Source: B8-G4 sp033720735 (lineage in GTDB: Bacteria; Bacteroidota; Bacteroidia; Chitinophagales; Saprospiraceae). From it: a DNA stretch of 43,584 bases. Position numbers and translations under genes: made by a program. Within the stretch, counting starts at the first letter, position 1; each line of letters begins with the position of its first letter. Shown piece after piece: positions 27,301-35,591 of the stretch. The stretch spans positions 1 to 43,584 of the forward strand of contig JAWWBX010000002.1 of assembly GCA_033720735.1 (NCBI GenBank). The letters run 5' to 3'. The notes below the pieces were generated by a model that saw only the letters and a program-made list of their open reading frames with translations, did no database searches and was not told the origin of the DNA.

Positions 27301-28494
27301 TACGTAGACACCGCCCGTACCAATGATGTTGCCGGTAAATCCTCCGGGATACGAAACAGAGACCTGGGTAACCCAGCTGCACGCATCCGTTACATTCAAC
27401 TCAGGAATCAACACAAGTGCCTCACAATCAATGCTTCCGGTGGAAACAGTAATATCGTCGGGACATTCCATGTCGGGTGGATTCAGGTCGCGTACCTCGA
27501 TCCACTGCACGTACATGTCCTCTGCTTCCTCGGTGCAGTGCCACTCACGCGCTGTCCAGATCCGCATCACTTTCTTGGTGCAGCTGGTCGGTCCGACCGG
27601 CACATCTTCATACGTGATCTGCGCATTGCATTCGTAGATGAAGTTGGGGAATAACGGGGCTCCAAACTGATTGTTGACGCGCGGAATCCCGGCGCCACCC
27701 TGAGAGATCGGAGCAGGATCGGGAATGCCGTCATTGTCCAGGTCAAGGAACGGGTCCGTGCATTCAAAGGCATCCGCGCCCTGGAAGGATGGCGGATACC
27801 AGATGTCATTAAAATCGATGCGCTCGAGGAACAAGACCTGCTCACAGGTGTCCGCGTAATTTCCGTACTGGTCATATGCCGTGTAGACACGCGTCAGCCT
27901 GGAAATGAAGTTGGTGTTGCACAACCCGATCGTGTCGGTGTACTCGTCGAGGAGTACCAGCGTCGGGTTGGGGTCGCAATTGTCCTCTATGTCCGGACCC
28001 GGATAGGTGATGGCATCGAGACAGTTGACAATACACTCGGGTGCCGCGTCAGCCGGGTCTTCCACCGGCGGACAGTTGCATGTCAGTTCAGGCGGCAACT
28101 TGTCCTCGACCGTCAGGAATGCCCAGCACGAGTTGGTTGAGTTCAAATCGTAGACGACTGCCTTGAGAGGCACGCCAATTTCATCGACGGTCACGTACGG
28201 AGACGTCGGGATGTTGACTCCGTCGAGCGTCTGTACGTAAACGACAAAATCCCCAGCGGGGCACTCCGATGTGTCGGCCAGCATTGCGACCGTGATCAGA
28301 GCCATACAATTTTCATCAAGGGAAACCTGCTTGTCTGAACATGCCAGTTGACAGGTAGGCTGCGCAAAGGCAGCGGGCAGGTTTGCAGTAAGAAAAAGAG
28401 CTACTGCCAGGAGGGATTGGGACCAAGTTCTGAATGAATTTCGTGTCCAAAACCGACCACTCCCAAATGAAACCGAAGTTTTCATTCGAATCAT
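24337..28494 (-). CDS. Giant HYR/dockerin/cohesin-like T9SS surface protein (1385 aa)
   Basis: A secreted protein with a long signal peptide (about 1-44, ending AAFAQ). Residues 45-970 hold HYR/Ig-like modules with conserved cysteines and boundaries such as VEDNTPPVPICDEH and VQDKIGPEIECPAD, plus the family block CFKILRTWQIIDWCQF. About 978-1028 is a carboxypeptidase-regulatory-like module (ISGVIETEF ... GQYTFPGMPFGGSYEV). About 1030-1093 is a dockerin-like pair (GVSTLDLIGIQKHLLG and ADANNSGSVSAVDL). Next comes the SWRFVDA ... DFVGIKVGDVNNS linker. About 1163-1291 is a cohesin-like sandwich (PGEVIEVVF ... LGYQFTLNFNTDVLAFEGF). From about 1298 to the end is a T9SS type A sorting domain (NTPNPFSDHT ... 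RKMLRLK). No enzyme domain is seen. It is expected on the cell surface or released. The ligand is unknown; adhesion or matrix building is inferred. Confidence 0.88.
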   Translation of the reverse strand: MIRMKTSVSFGSGRFWTRNSFRTWSQSLLAVALFLTANLPAAFAQPTCQLACSDKQVSLDENCMALITVAMLADTSECPAGDFVVYVQTLDGVNIPTSPYVTVDEIGVPLKAVVYDLNSTNSCWAFLTVEDKLPPELTCNCPPVEDPADAAPECIVNCLDAITYPGPDIEDNCDPNPTLVLLDEYTDTIGLCNTNFISRLTRVYTAYDQYGNYADTCEQVLFLERIDFNDIWYPPSFQGADAFECTDPFLDLDNDGIPDPAPISQGGAGIPRVNNQFGAPLFPNFIYECNAQITYEDVPVGPTSCTKKVMRIWTAREWHCTEEAEDMYVQWIEVRDLNPPDMECPDDITVSTGSIDCEALVLIPELNVTDACSWVTQVSVSYPGGFTGNIIGTGGVYVSLPVGDNIITYTAYDECFNSTSCQWVVTVEDNTPPVPICDEHTVVSLTTDGLGGLTLVNAAAFDDGSYDECGPVTFEARRMASCIDFDWTTWGAGFDEEPDGDVDTYDRGMVLRPYVPFACCDVNQGPIMIEVRVTDESGNHNTCMVEISVQDKIGPEIECPADITVSCTFDFDINDLSIFGTVRDNEEDREEICVYDPDNPNHDGFGYICIGLDGIATDNCGVTISETSFNNIDNCGTGTITRSFLAVDDGGRSASCAQTITIFNYDPFYITDITCFNSNPNDGVIWPCDVTVTGCGADVEPEQTGFPIIFEDECDLIGFNYEDLVFPFVEGACFKILRTWQIIDWCQFAPSSQSSTGYAGLWEYQQVIKVIDDADPEFTTSQPDIVLVNEVDCEGLNVDLFQTGTDDCTPDAEMVWELGVDFGDDGDFEINLSGNGPTIDQTIHFDLGVHRVVYTFEDNCGNKTVRDQSVEIISAKPPTPVCLFLTAELDPDGEVVIWAVDFDASSFHDCGYPITFSFTPDTTDKSRVFDCSHVGAGPIPVEIWVTDLVLGEQAYCETNIVITDNDGVCGGNQGTTGIISGVIETEFTERVHQVQVDLGGSGLFTVNTSNSGQYTFPGMPFGGSYEVMPFKNDDWRNGVSTLDLIGIQKHLLGMELLDSPYKMIAADANNSGSVSAVDLVLLRKLILGVIAELPENTSWRFVDAGYQFTDPQNPLGEDFPESYTISSFLNDMPNVDFVGIKVGDVNNSVQANATSIETRSPGAVSVKVRDRVVQPGEVIEVVFTAEEAASMLGYQFTLNFNTDVLAFEGFSAAGLDVDEDNFGLHLTDKGVITTSWSQATPVTVDRGEALFVLKLRAVSTGVLHNNLSLGSNLTRAEAYNADGDVQEVRLDFENLQDAADFALLQNTPNPFSDHTMIAFTMPVADAATVTVYDLTGKVVFERQMNAVAGMNEVRIEANELRAEGVLYYQVQTGEFSATRKMLRLK

Positions 28495-28668
28495 GAGATC
28501 TTAGTTTTAGTTATTAAAAGCTATGGCTGTGGAGTACGCCCGTGTACTTTCCAAGACACGGTTGTGCTCTCATAACACATCCTTTTGCCGGGACCTGATC
28601 AAACAGATTCCGGAGTTCTATTACCGTTGGCTGAAAGGCCTCTGCAGGTTGTTGGTTCCGGAGATATT

Positions 28669-28702
28669 AAGATTAGTTATATATCAAGATATCACTAATC
28701 TT
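28669..28702. promoter_or_regulatory. AT-rich palindrome in the leader of the 1385-aa gene
   Basis: AAGATTAGT (28669-28677) and ACTAATCTT (28694-28702) are perfect 9-bp arms. The interior ATATC-AA-GATAT is itself symmetric, giving a nearly continuous 34-base palindrome. It lies between the candidate promoter and the start codon, so it is either an operator or an RNA hairpin in a long leader. Nothing else was recognised in 28495-28755; a 74-codon plus-strand frame there has no protein-like features. Confidence 0.45.
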
Positions 28703-28755
28703 TACCTCCCTTTTTATCAGGCTAAAACAAATTACATTTTGCTTTAATGCCTTTA

Positions 28756-28763
28756 CAAATATA
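28756..28763 (-). promoter_or_regulatory. Candidate -7 box for the 1385-aa gene
   Basis: The minus strand reads TATATTTG, identical to the boxes at 40556 and 43286 before the sister genes. The surrounding 28670-28890 stretch is strongly AT-rich. The distance to the ATG would give a leader of about 255 bases. A TTTG lies 27 bases further upstream, longer than the usual spacer. Confidence 0.5.
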
Positions 28764-28886
28764 GAATAACTCTAATATGTTGCATTACCGCAAATATGGT
28801 ATTTTTTGCATTATGTAATTTTTTACTATATATATAATTGATTGTCAATGTTTTAAATATTCATGCTTCTCGTCTGATCTGCGCTG

Positions 28887-28922
28887 CAAAAAGAAAGGCC
28901 CCCCTTAAACCACAGGGGGGCC
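28887..28922 (-). terminator. Terminator of the 2164-aa gene
   Basis: A perfect 9-bp stem, GGCCCCCCT (28897-28905) with AGGGGGGCC (28914-28922), has an 8-base loop and is followed on the minus strand by TTTCTTTTTGC. It lies 63 bases after the stop codon. Confidence 0.88.
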
Positions 28923-28984
28923 ACATAGAAAACAGTACATTTCGCGAGCCGTCACCGACCCGCTCTCTCAATGAAAACGCGCAA

Positions 28985-31900
28985 CTATTTGAGCACCATC
29001 ATCTTACGCGTAGCGCGATGGGTGCTCGTCGAAACTGTGTAGTAATACATCCCTTCTCCACTCAAGATCTCAGCCGAAATCTCCATCACCTGGTGTCCTC
29101 TCGAATATGTCGTGCGGTCGCGATACACCAGCCGACCCTGCAAATCGTAAATCGCCAGCTCAACTGTCTCATCCTGAGGCAAATACAATGGGATCTCGGT
29201 CGTGCCGGCAAACGGGTTGGGACGGTTCTGCCCTAACTCGAACACGCCGGCAGGCGCATCCGAAATGTAGAGATCCAGACCAACAGGACGGATCGACCCG
29301 GCATCGGCATATCCTTCAGCGCGCAGGGCCTCATCATCCAGCGATAGCAAGCCGCCGATATCACCGCTCCGGTGTGTCATAAACTCAAGCTCAAACAACA
29401 CCGTACCAGTTGGCAGATCGATCCCGTGGGGGGCATGCCAGTTGGTCCGGATCAATCCCCGAGCTGCCTCGTCCAGTCCGAACCAGGACGCATCGAGCAT
29501 GCTGCCATCCGGGAAGGTCACGGTCATCAGGCTCGCCGTTCCAGGATCAAAGCGCAAGGCAAACTGATACCCGGCAGTCCCTGCAAACTGCACCACCTCA
29601 ACCGGTACCGAGATCCGCTCGCCATGGTCAAAGGCCTGGTCAGGCATGCGCAAGAGGACACGTTGGGCACTTCTTACGTCAATGACCTCCGATTGGATGG
29701 AAGAGACGGTGTTATTCACATCCCCGATCTTGACACCGACAAAGTCGACACCTGTCATGTGGTGATCCATGTCCGTCACCATCATCTCTTCCGGCAGTGG
29801 TGTCATGAACGGATCGTATGGGTCTGGAAACGCAAACTGGGCATCGACAAACCGCCAGGAGGTGTTGTTACTGAAGGTCGGGATGGCCCCGAGCAACAGC
29901 TTGCGGACCTCCAGCAGGTCGCTTGCCGAGATCACGCCATTGTTGGTCGCATCGGCAGCGATCAGTTTGTACGGTGAGTCGAGGTACCTGATCCCGAGCA
30001 AGTGCTTCTGGATCGCAATCAGGTCGAGAGTCGATACACCTTCCTTGGGATTGTCGTCTCGCACCGGCGTGATCATGTACTGCCCACCGGTATCCAGGCC
30101 CGTAAAGACGTACCACCCCTCATCGGAAGTCATGGTGGCCGGCATACTCGGCTCGGATATTTCCACCGGCACCTGTCCCAGCATGACACCTGACTCGGTA
30201 AAGATCTCCCCGCCAATGGTCAGATTCTGGCCGCAGAAGTTCATCGAGTCGCGGAGGTCGAGCTGTGCCGTACAGGTGTCGTATGGCATCATGTTCATAT
30301 CAAAGGTGTAGATCTCGATCGGCGTGACCGTCCCTGCAAACGAACAATCGAACAACCCGATCGAATCAGAAATATCGTCGGGTGAGTAGCTGAAGAAGAA
30401 GTCGGCTTCCGTCAGGCAGGTCCCCGGCAGGAACGTCACAAAGTCTGCGGCGGGAACCTCAAAGACGAGCTCTTCCGGCATCTCAAAGATCACCTTGTCA
30501 CATTGCACCTCGGCAGGATTGGCCTCCACAACGGTTACATCCACTTCAAGTGTCGAGATGTTGCAGCACATGTCCTCCGCAGTAAACGTCACCGTGGTGG
30601 TACCGATCGGGAACGTATCACTGGCGATACCTCCGCCGCTGTTATAGTCATTGGTGATGACCGCCGCGGCCCCGCAATCCAGCGCAAACGCCTCCAGCAT
30701 GACAAACGCACTGCAGGTCGCCGGATCGGCATTGACGGTTACATCAGCGAGAACACTGAAGACCGGCCCCACACTGTCCTGCACATTGATCGTTTGCTCA
30801 AACGTAAAGACTCCCCCCGGGAGCTGGCACGAGTCGATCACCGTCCAGGTCCGCTCGACCACGATGCACGGCGTGCTGGGCAGCGTGTCACAGGTCATGG
30901 TGACCATGTCTGAGAAGCTGATTGATACATTGGAGCAGGATTCTGCCGCCAGCACGATCTCCGGCTGGCTGTCCGGAATGTCGTCCGGATCGGTCGAGCT
31001 GCATTCGGGCAGGTTGATGACCGGATCGGGCCAGATGATGTCGCTCTCAGTAAATGGATCGGGATTCTCCACGGTAATGATCTGAACGCACTGGTCAGTA
31101 TTGCCCGAGGCATCAGTAGCGGTGAAGGTCCGGGTGATCGATCCCACTCCGCACACGTCAAGATTGAAGACCACGTTCTCATTGATCATCACATTCGGAC
31201 AGTTATCGTCAGCCGTTGCGACGCCGAATTCTGAAAGATCGTTGGGATCTACTTCATCACAATTGACCGTGACATTCGGGGGGCAAACCAGGTCCGGTGG
31301 CATATTGTCTACCACGGTAATGGTGGCTGTACAGGTTGCCGTATTCCCCTGGCTGTCCGTGACGGTCAGGGTCACTACATTGGGTCCGACATCGGTGCAA
31401 TCAAAATCTTCCTGGTCAAGGCTCAGAGTAATATCTCCTGCCGAGCATCCACCACCAGAACCGTTATCGACCTGCTCCGGGGTAATCGAAGCCATCCCGT
31501 TTGCATCCAGGTTAATCGTCAAATCCTGGCAGATCGCAACAAGGTTGTCGTCATCCACCACAGTTACGGTCGCTGTACAGGAGGAGATGTTGCCTGACGC
31601 GTCGGTCACTGTGAGGGTCACAACATTCGGCCCGACATCGTCGCAAGTAAACATGGACGGCGTGACGGACAGCGTAAATCCGGGGCAATTGTCCGTTGAC
31701 CCGTTGTCGACATCAGCCGCGGTAATCGTCGCATTACCGGAGCCATCGAGCAGTACGGTGATATCCTGCGCATTACAGACTGGTGCGATCGTATCAAGCA
31801 CAGTGACAATCGCTCCATTTGAAGCGGTGTTGCCATTGACATCGGTCACGGTTTGAACAACCGGATTGGGCCCAACGTCAGAGCAGTCGAAATCGTCCGG

Positions 31901-34900
31901 AACCACCGTAATCTCGATCACCTCACAATTGTCATCCGCCCCGGCGTCTACCGCATTGCTGTCGATAGAGGCCATACCCATGGCATCGAGATAAACTGTA
32001 ATATCCATTGTCGGGCTCGTCGGTGGCAGTGTGTCGAGCACGGTCACCACTGCAAAGCAAGATGCCGTATTGCCGCCTCCATCATCCACGGTGAGGGTGA
32101 CAAGGTTGGGCCCGATATCATCACAATCAAAATCCATCGGATCCACAGAAAGATTCACCTCCCCACAGTTGACAAACGAGCCGGCATCGACATCCTCCGG
32201 TGTAATAGAGACATTTCCCGTTGCATCGACGTACACGGTGATATCCATACACCAGGCGTTAGGCGCAATCGTATCCTGGACAGTGACAGTGGCCGTACAG
32301 GTACTCATGTTGCCGTTGTTATCGGTGACAGTCTGGGTGACTACCACGGGTACTCCTACGTCGTCACAGTCGAACATATTTTGATCCACATTGATCTCGG
32401 AGAGACCGCAAGCATCCGAACTGCCATTGTCGAGCGCATTGGAGTCAATCACGGCCTCACCATTGGCATCGAGTTGCACGGTGATGTCCATCGCCATACA
32501 GATCGGATCAATGTTGTCCTCCACAGTCACCGTGGCCGTACACGTCGAGCTGTTGCCATTGACATCGGTGACGGTCTGGGTGACGATGACCGTTCCCACA
32601 TCACCGCAGTCAAACGCGTTGGGCGTCACCTCAATTGAAGCCACGCCGCACGCGTCATCACTGCCATTATCTACTGCATTGCTGTCGATCGAAGCCATTC
32701 CATTCGCATCAAGCTGAACGGTAATGTCCATAGTTTGACAAGTCGGAGCAACATTGTCTTCTACCGTGACGGTCGCTGTGCATGTCGAAATATTTCCATT
32801 CACATCGGTCACCGTCTGGGTTACGATGACGGTCCCGACATCCGCGCAGTCGAAGTTGTCAGGGGATACGCGGATAACATCGAGGCCACAGGCGTCGGAG
32901 CTGCCATTGTCGACAGCATTGCTGTCGATCGATGCCATCCCGTTGGCATCGAGCTGCACCGTGATGTCCTGCGTCTGACACAACGGTGCCACATTATCTT
33001 CTACGGTGACATTTGCACTGCAGGTGGAGGTGTTGCCGTTGACGTCGGTGACAGTCTGGATGACAACCACCAAACCCACATCCTCGCAATCGAAATCGGC
33101 CGGTGTCACCGTGATCTCAGCAAGGCCGCACTCATCATTGCTCCCATCGTCCACGGCGTTGCTATCGATGGAGGCCATGCCACTGGCGTCCAATTGTACC
33201 GTAATATTCATAGTGAGACACTCGGGTGGCAGCGAGTCGATCACCGTCACGGTAGCCGTACATGTCGCGGTATTCCCATCGGTGTCGGTCGCAGTGAGTG
33301 TTACGATATTGGGTCCCACATTACTGCAATCGAACATGTCGGGATCGACCACACGGGAAACGACACCGCAATCATCCATCGCAGCATCCACATCGTCTGC
33401 CGTGACTGTGGCCTCACCATTACTGTCCAGATACACGGTGGCATCCATGCATTCGACAGTCGGCGGATTTTCCTCCACTGTCACGATCGCCTCGCACGTA
33501 TCCGCGTTGCCAGCCGCATCCTCCACGATGAGCAAAACGACATTGTCGCCTACGTCATCACAATCAAACATGCTCGGAATGACCTCATAGCTCACGATCC
33601 CGCAATTGTCACTTGAGCCATTGCTGACCATGATCGGAGTGATCTCAACCATCCCCATCTGATCGAGCATGACGGTAATGTCGGCGCAGACAGCATCCGG
33701 AGGTATGGTATCTTTCACCTGGACAGTTGCGGTACAGGTCCCCGTGTTGCCGGCAATGTCTGTGACGGTAAGCGTCACGACCTGATTGCCGAGGTCGTCA
33801 CAATCAAAAGCGTTTGGGTCTACAGTCCGGTCGACAATACCACAGTTATCCGTTGAACCATTGTCGATATCGAGCGGATCGATCGTGACGTTGCCGGTTT
33901 CGTCCAGAAACGCCATGATATCCTGACACTGGGCGTCCGGAGGATCCACGTCCTTCACTTCCACTTCGATCATACAGCTGGCGGCGTTACCTGCTGCGTC
34001 GATGGCGATAAACGAGACCATGACCGGGATCCCGACATCCGCGCAGCAGAATTTGACGCTGGGCCCGAAGACCGTGTCCTGTGGTTGGTCACAATTGTCG
34101 GTCATCCTGCGAATGGCGATCGAGTCGATCTCGCAATTGTCTTCTACAAAGAACTGAATGCTGTTTGCCTGCAAAAACGACATGCCCATCGGACTGAGAT
34201 TGGTCGAGAAGTTGTTGCAGGCGACCACTGGTGCCTGATCGTCGACGACCGTAATGGTGTAGCTGCAGGTAGCTGTGTTGCCACAGGCATCCGTTGCAGA
34301 GATCGTGAGGAGATGCACGCCCGGGTCGAGTTCAACAACCTCACCAGGATTGTGCATGCCAGGGATGGTCGATATCGTGTATTTTTCGATAATCAGATTG
34401 TCATCACTGCAGATATCAGTCGCCCCGGGATCGGGCAGGACATAACTTTTAAAGCATTCGTTGAAGTCGGTTCCCATGGTAATGTCTGCCGGACAGGTCA
34501 GGTCGGGCGGCACCGTATCCTTGACCCTGATCTTTTGCGGTGCACTGATCGTTTCAAATGTGCACCAATCCATGACCATCCAGGTACGCACGATCTCATA
34601 TTCTCCGTTACAGAGCGGCAGCGGTGGTGTGTCTTCATGCCAGGCGATGATCTCGCACAAATAGCTCACCGGGCCGCCGGCCAGGGTCGGTTCTCCCGTA
34701 AACTCCGGTTCCGTTTGAGGATTGATACAGCTGACCATGGTATCGGGTGGAAAGGCGATGCTGTCCAGGGGAAACTTCTGCAGCACGATCAGTTGGTCGC
34801 ACTGAGCTACGTTGCCGTAATCATCTTCAGCCACATACACGATCTCCACAAACCCGGCGATCCCGTCAGGGTCGCACTCCAACTCTGTGAACTCATACAG

Positions 34901-35479
34901 GTAGTAGACCTCCACGTCGGTATCACAATTGTCGTACACCGTGTCCAGGAAAGACATAAAGTCGAGCTGGAACACATCCGTGTAGCACGGGATCGTGTCG
35001 TTGGTGCAGACCATGGTCGGCTTCAACTTGTCCTCAACCGTGAGATTGCTCCAGCAGGTGTTGCCGGTAGGCAGCTCAGTGACCGTCGCCATGACCGGCG
35101 TGCCGATCTGCGCACAGTAGACCATGTTGGTCAGGGGGCCATTGATATCCACCGAGTACATGTTGAGTGGGTAGTCCGGATCCGGCACCAACATCCCCGG
35201 CGTCACGATGGCTGATCCCTGCTGATTCAGAGAGATCTGCATCGAAGGAGTACACGATAGTGAACTGGCAGCCGCACTTTCGTCAGCCATGACTCCCCGG
35301 GCGCCAGGGTCAAACATCGCAGTACCTGGCTGATAGAAATCCATATCAGGCCATTCGTCGGGGGCGGCCAGTGCCACTGAACCAGTCAGCAGCAAACCAA
35401 CAATCTGTGCGGTGCGCCATTGCGCTGACGCCAATTGTATGAGGGGCTTTGGGATGAGACCCGCTATCATCGTATTCAT
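28985..35479 (-). CDS. Giant repeat/dockerin/cohesin-like T9SS surface protein (about 2164 aa)
   Basis: The largest protein of the array. The start is set at ATG 35479 (MNTMIAGLIPKPL, signal ending VALAAP). The frame is open to 35593 but would overlap the upstream gene and its terminator. About 60-510: HYR modules. Residues 513-1393: eleven tandem Ig-like repeats of about 80 residues, each with motifs like DITVQLDANGMASID, DNCG, FDCxDVG and TCTATVTV. Then HYR modules to about 1780, including RTWTVIDSCQLPGG. About 1806-1866 is the dockerin-like pair (GVSTLDLIAIQKHLLG; ADATNNGVISASDL), followed by SWRFVDA and DFVGIKIGDVNN, a cohesin-like sandwich (about 1939-2070) and the T9SS domain (2083-2164, NRPNPFAGTTE ... 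RKMMVLK). The acidic DVNGN-rich repeats suggest calcium-stiffened rods. No enzyme domain. Expected at the cell surface. Confidence 0.87.
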   Translation of the reverse strand: MNTMIAGLIPKPLIQLASAQWRTAQIVGLLLTGSVALAAPDEWPDMDFYQPGTAMFDPGARGVMADESAAASSLSCTPSMQISLNQQGSAIVTPGMLVPDPDYPLNMYSVDINGPLTNMVYCAQIGTPVMATVTELPTGNTCWSNLTVEDKLKPTMVCTNDTIPCYTDVFQLDFMSFLDTVYDNCDTDVEVYYLYEFTELECDPDGIAGFVEIVYVAEDDYGNVAQCDQLIVLQKFPLDSIAFPPDTMVSCINPQTEPEFTGEPTLAGGPVSYLCEIIAWHEDTPPLPLCNGEYEIVRTWMVMDWCTFETISAPQKIRVKDTVPPDLTCPADITMGTDFNECFKSYVLPDPGATDICSDDNLIIEKYTISTIPGMHNPGEVVELDPGVHLLTISATDACGNTATCSYTITVVDDQAPVVACNNFSTNLSPMGMSFLQANSIQFFVEDNCEIDSIAIRRMTDNCDQPQDTVFGPSVKFCCADVGIPVMVSFIAIDAAGNAASCMIEVEVKDVDPPDAQCQDIMAFLDETGNVTIDPLDIDNGSTDNCGIVDRTVDPNAFDCDDLGNQVVTLTVTDIAGNTGTCTATVQVKDTIPPDAVCADITVMLDQMGMVEITPIMVSNGSSDNCGIVSYEVIPSMFDCDDVGDNVVLLIVEDAAGNADTCEAIVTVEENPPTVECMDATVYLDSNGEATVTADDVDAAMDDCGVVSRVVDPDMFDCSNVGPNIVTLTATDTDGNTATCTATVTVIDSLPPECLTMNITVQLDASGMASIDSNAVDDGSNDECGLAEITVTPADFDCEDVGLVVVIQTVTDVNGNTSTCSANVTVEDNVAPLCQTQDITVQLDANGMASIDSNAVDNGSSDACGLDVIRVSPDNFDCADVGTVIVTQTVTDVNGNISTCTATVTVEDNVAPTCQTMDITVQLDANGMASIDSNAVDNGSDDACGVASIEVTPNAFDCGDVGTVIVTQTVTDVNGNSSTCTATVTVEDNIDPICMAMDITVQLDANGEAVIDSNALDNGSSDACGLSEINVDQNMFDCDDVGVPVVVTQTVTDNNGNMSTCTATVTVQDTIAPNAWCMDITVYVDATGNVSITPEDVDAGSFVNCGEVNLSVDPMDFDCDDIGPNLVTLTVDDGGGNTASCFAVVTVLDTLPPTSPTMDITVYLDAMGMASIDSNAVDAGADDNCEVIEITVVPDDFDCSDVGPNPVVQTVTDVNGNTASNGAIVTVLDTIAPVCNAQDITVLLDGSGNATITAADVDNGSTDNCPGFTLSVTPSMFTCDDVGPNVVTLTVTDASGNISSCTATVTVVDDDNLVAICQDLTINLDANGMASITPEQVDNGSGGGCSAGDITLSLDQEDFDCTDVGPNVVTLTVTDSQGNTATCTATITVVDNMPPDLVCPPNVTVNCDEVDPNDLSEFGVATADDNCPNVMINENVVFNLDVCGVGSITRTFTATDASGNTDQCVQIITVENPDPFTESDIIWPDPVINLPECSSTDPDDIPDSQPEIVLAAESCSNVSISFSDMVTMTCDTLPSTPCIVVERTWTVIDSCQLPGGVFTFEQTINVQDSVGPVFSVLADVTVNADPATCSAFVMLEAFALDCGAAAVITNDYNSGGGIASDTFPIGTTTVTFTAEDMCCNISTLEVDVTVVEANPAEVQCDKVIFEMPEELVFEVPAADFVTFLPGTCLTEADFFFSYSPDDISDSIGLFDCSFAGTVTPIEIYTFDMNMMPYDTCTAQLDLRDSMNFCGQNLTIGGEIFTESGVMLGQVPVEISEPSMPATMTSDEGWYVFTGLDTGGQYMITPVRDDNPKEGVSTLDLIAIQKHLLGIRYLDSPYKLIAADATNNGVISASDLLEVRKLLLGAIPTFSNNTSWRFVDAQFAFPDPYDPFMTPLPEEMMVTDMDHHMTGVDFVGVKIGDVNNTVSSIQSEVIDVRSAQRVLLRMPDQAFDHGERISVPVEVVQFAGTAGYQFALRFDPGTASLMTVTFPDGSMLDASWFGLDEAARGLIRTNWHAPHGIDLPTGTVLFELEFMTHRSGDIGGLLSLDDEALRAEGYADAGSIRPVGLDLYISDAPAGVFELGQNRPNPFAGTTEIPLYLPQDETVELAIYDLQGRLVYRDRTTYSRGHQVMEISAEILSGEGMYYYTVSTSTHRATRKMMVLK
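31301..33943 (-). repeat. Eleven tandem ~80-residue Ig-like repeats
   Basis: 2643 bases coding for 881 residues, about 240 bases per unit. Each begins near a PP or AP pair and usually carries four cysteines. Units 4 to 7 are the most alike in protein sequence (DITVQLDANGMASIDSNA in several), pointing to recent expansion in the middle. Unit 9 lacks the first and last cysteines. Units 1-3, 8, 10 and 11 are more diverged. Confidence 0.9.
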
Positions 35480-35554
35480 AATCGGGAGGTTGTAGTCTGA
35501 ATAAGTCATCTCGCATCTTGTCTTGCCGTCGGCACACCGGGTGCCTGACTGTCC

Positions 35555-35591
35555 AAAACAATGAGTGAGCTGCCCGGAGGCAGCATCACTC
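35555..35591 (-). terminator. Hairpin overlapping the end of the 1614-aa gene
   Basis: GAGTGA-GCTGCC and GGCAGC-TCACTC (35563-35591, one bulge) form a strong stem that includes the stop codon of the upstream gene (35586-35588). The minus strand continues ATTGTTTTGG. It lies 76 bases before the next start, so it may terminate or attenuate transcription into the 2164-aa gene, for which no separate promoter box was found. Confidence 0.65.

Noticed and set aside
28523..28747. A 74-codon plus-strand frame in the leader of the 1385-aa gene
   Set aside because: No recognised start context, domain or signal. It overlaps the AT-rich leader and palindrome. It is probably a chance frame.
31301..33943. 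The regular 240-base repeats considered as a CRISPR or satellite array
   Set aside because: They are in frame, code for cysteine-containing Ig-like units, and lack short identical repeats with unique spacers.
34085..35215. A 376-codon plus-strand frame inside the 2164-aa gene, and similar ones at 26386, 31101, 31853 and 32735
   Set aside because: They lie opposite repeat-coding DNA with strong periodic composition; their sequences are low-complexity mirrors of the Ig-like repeats.
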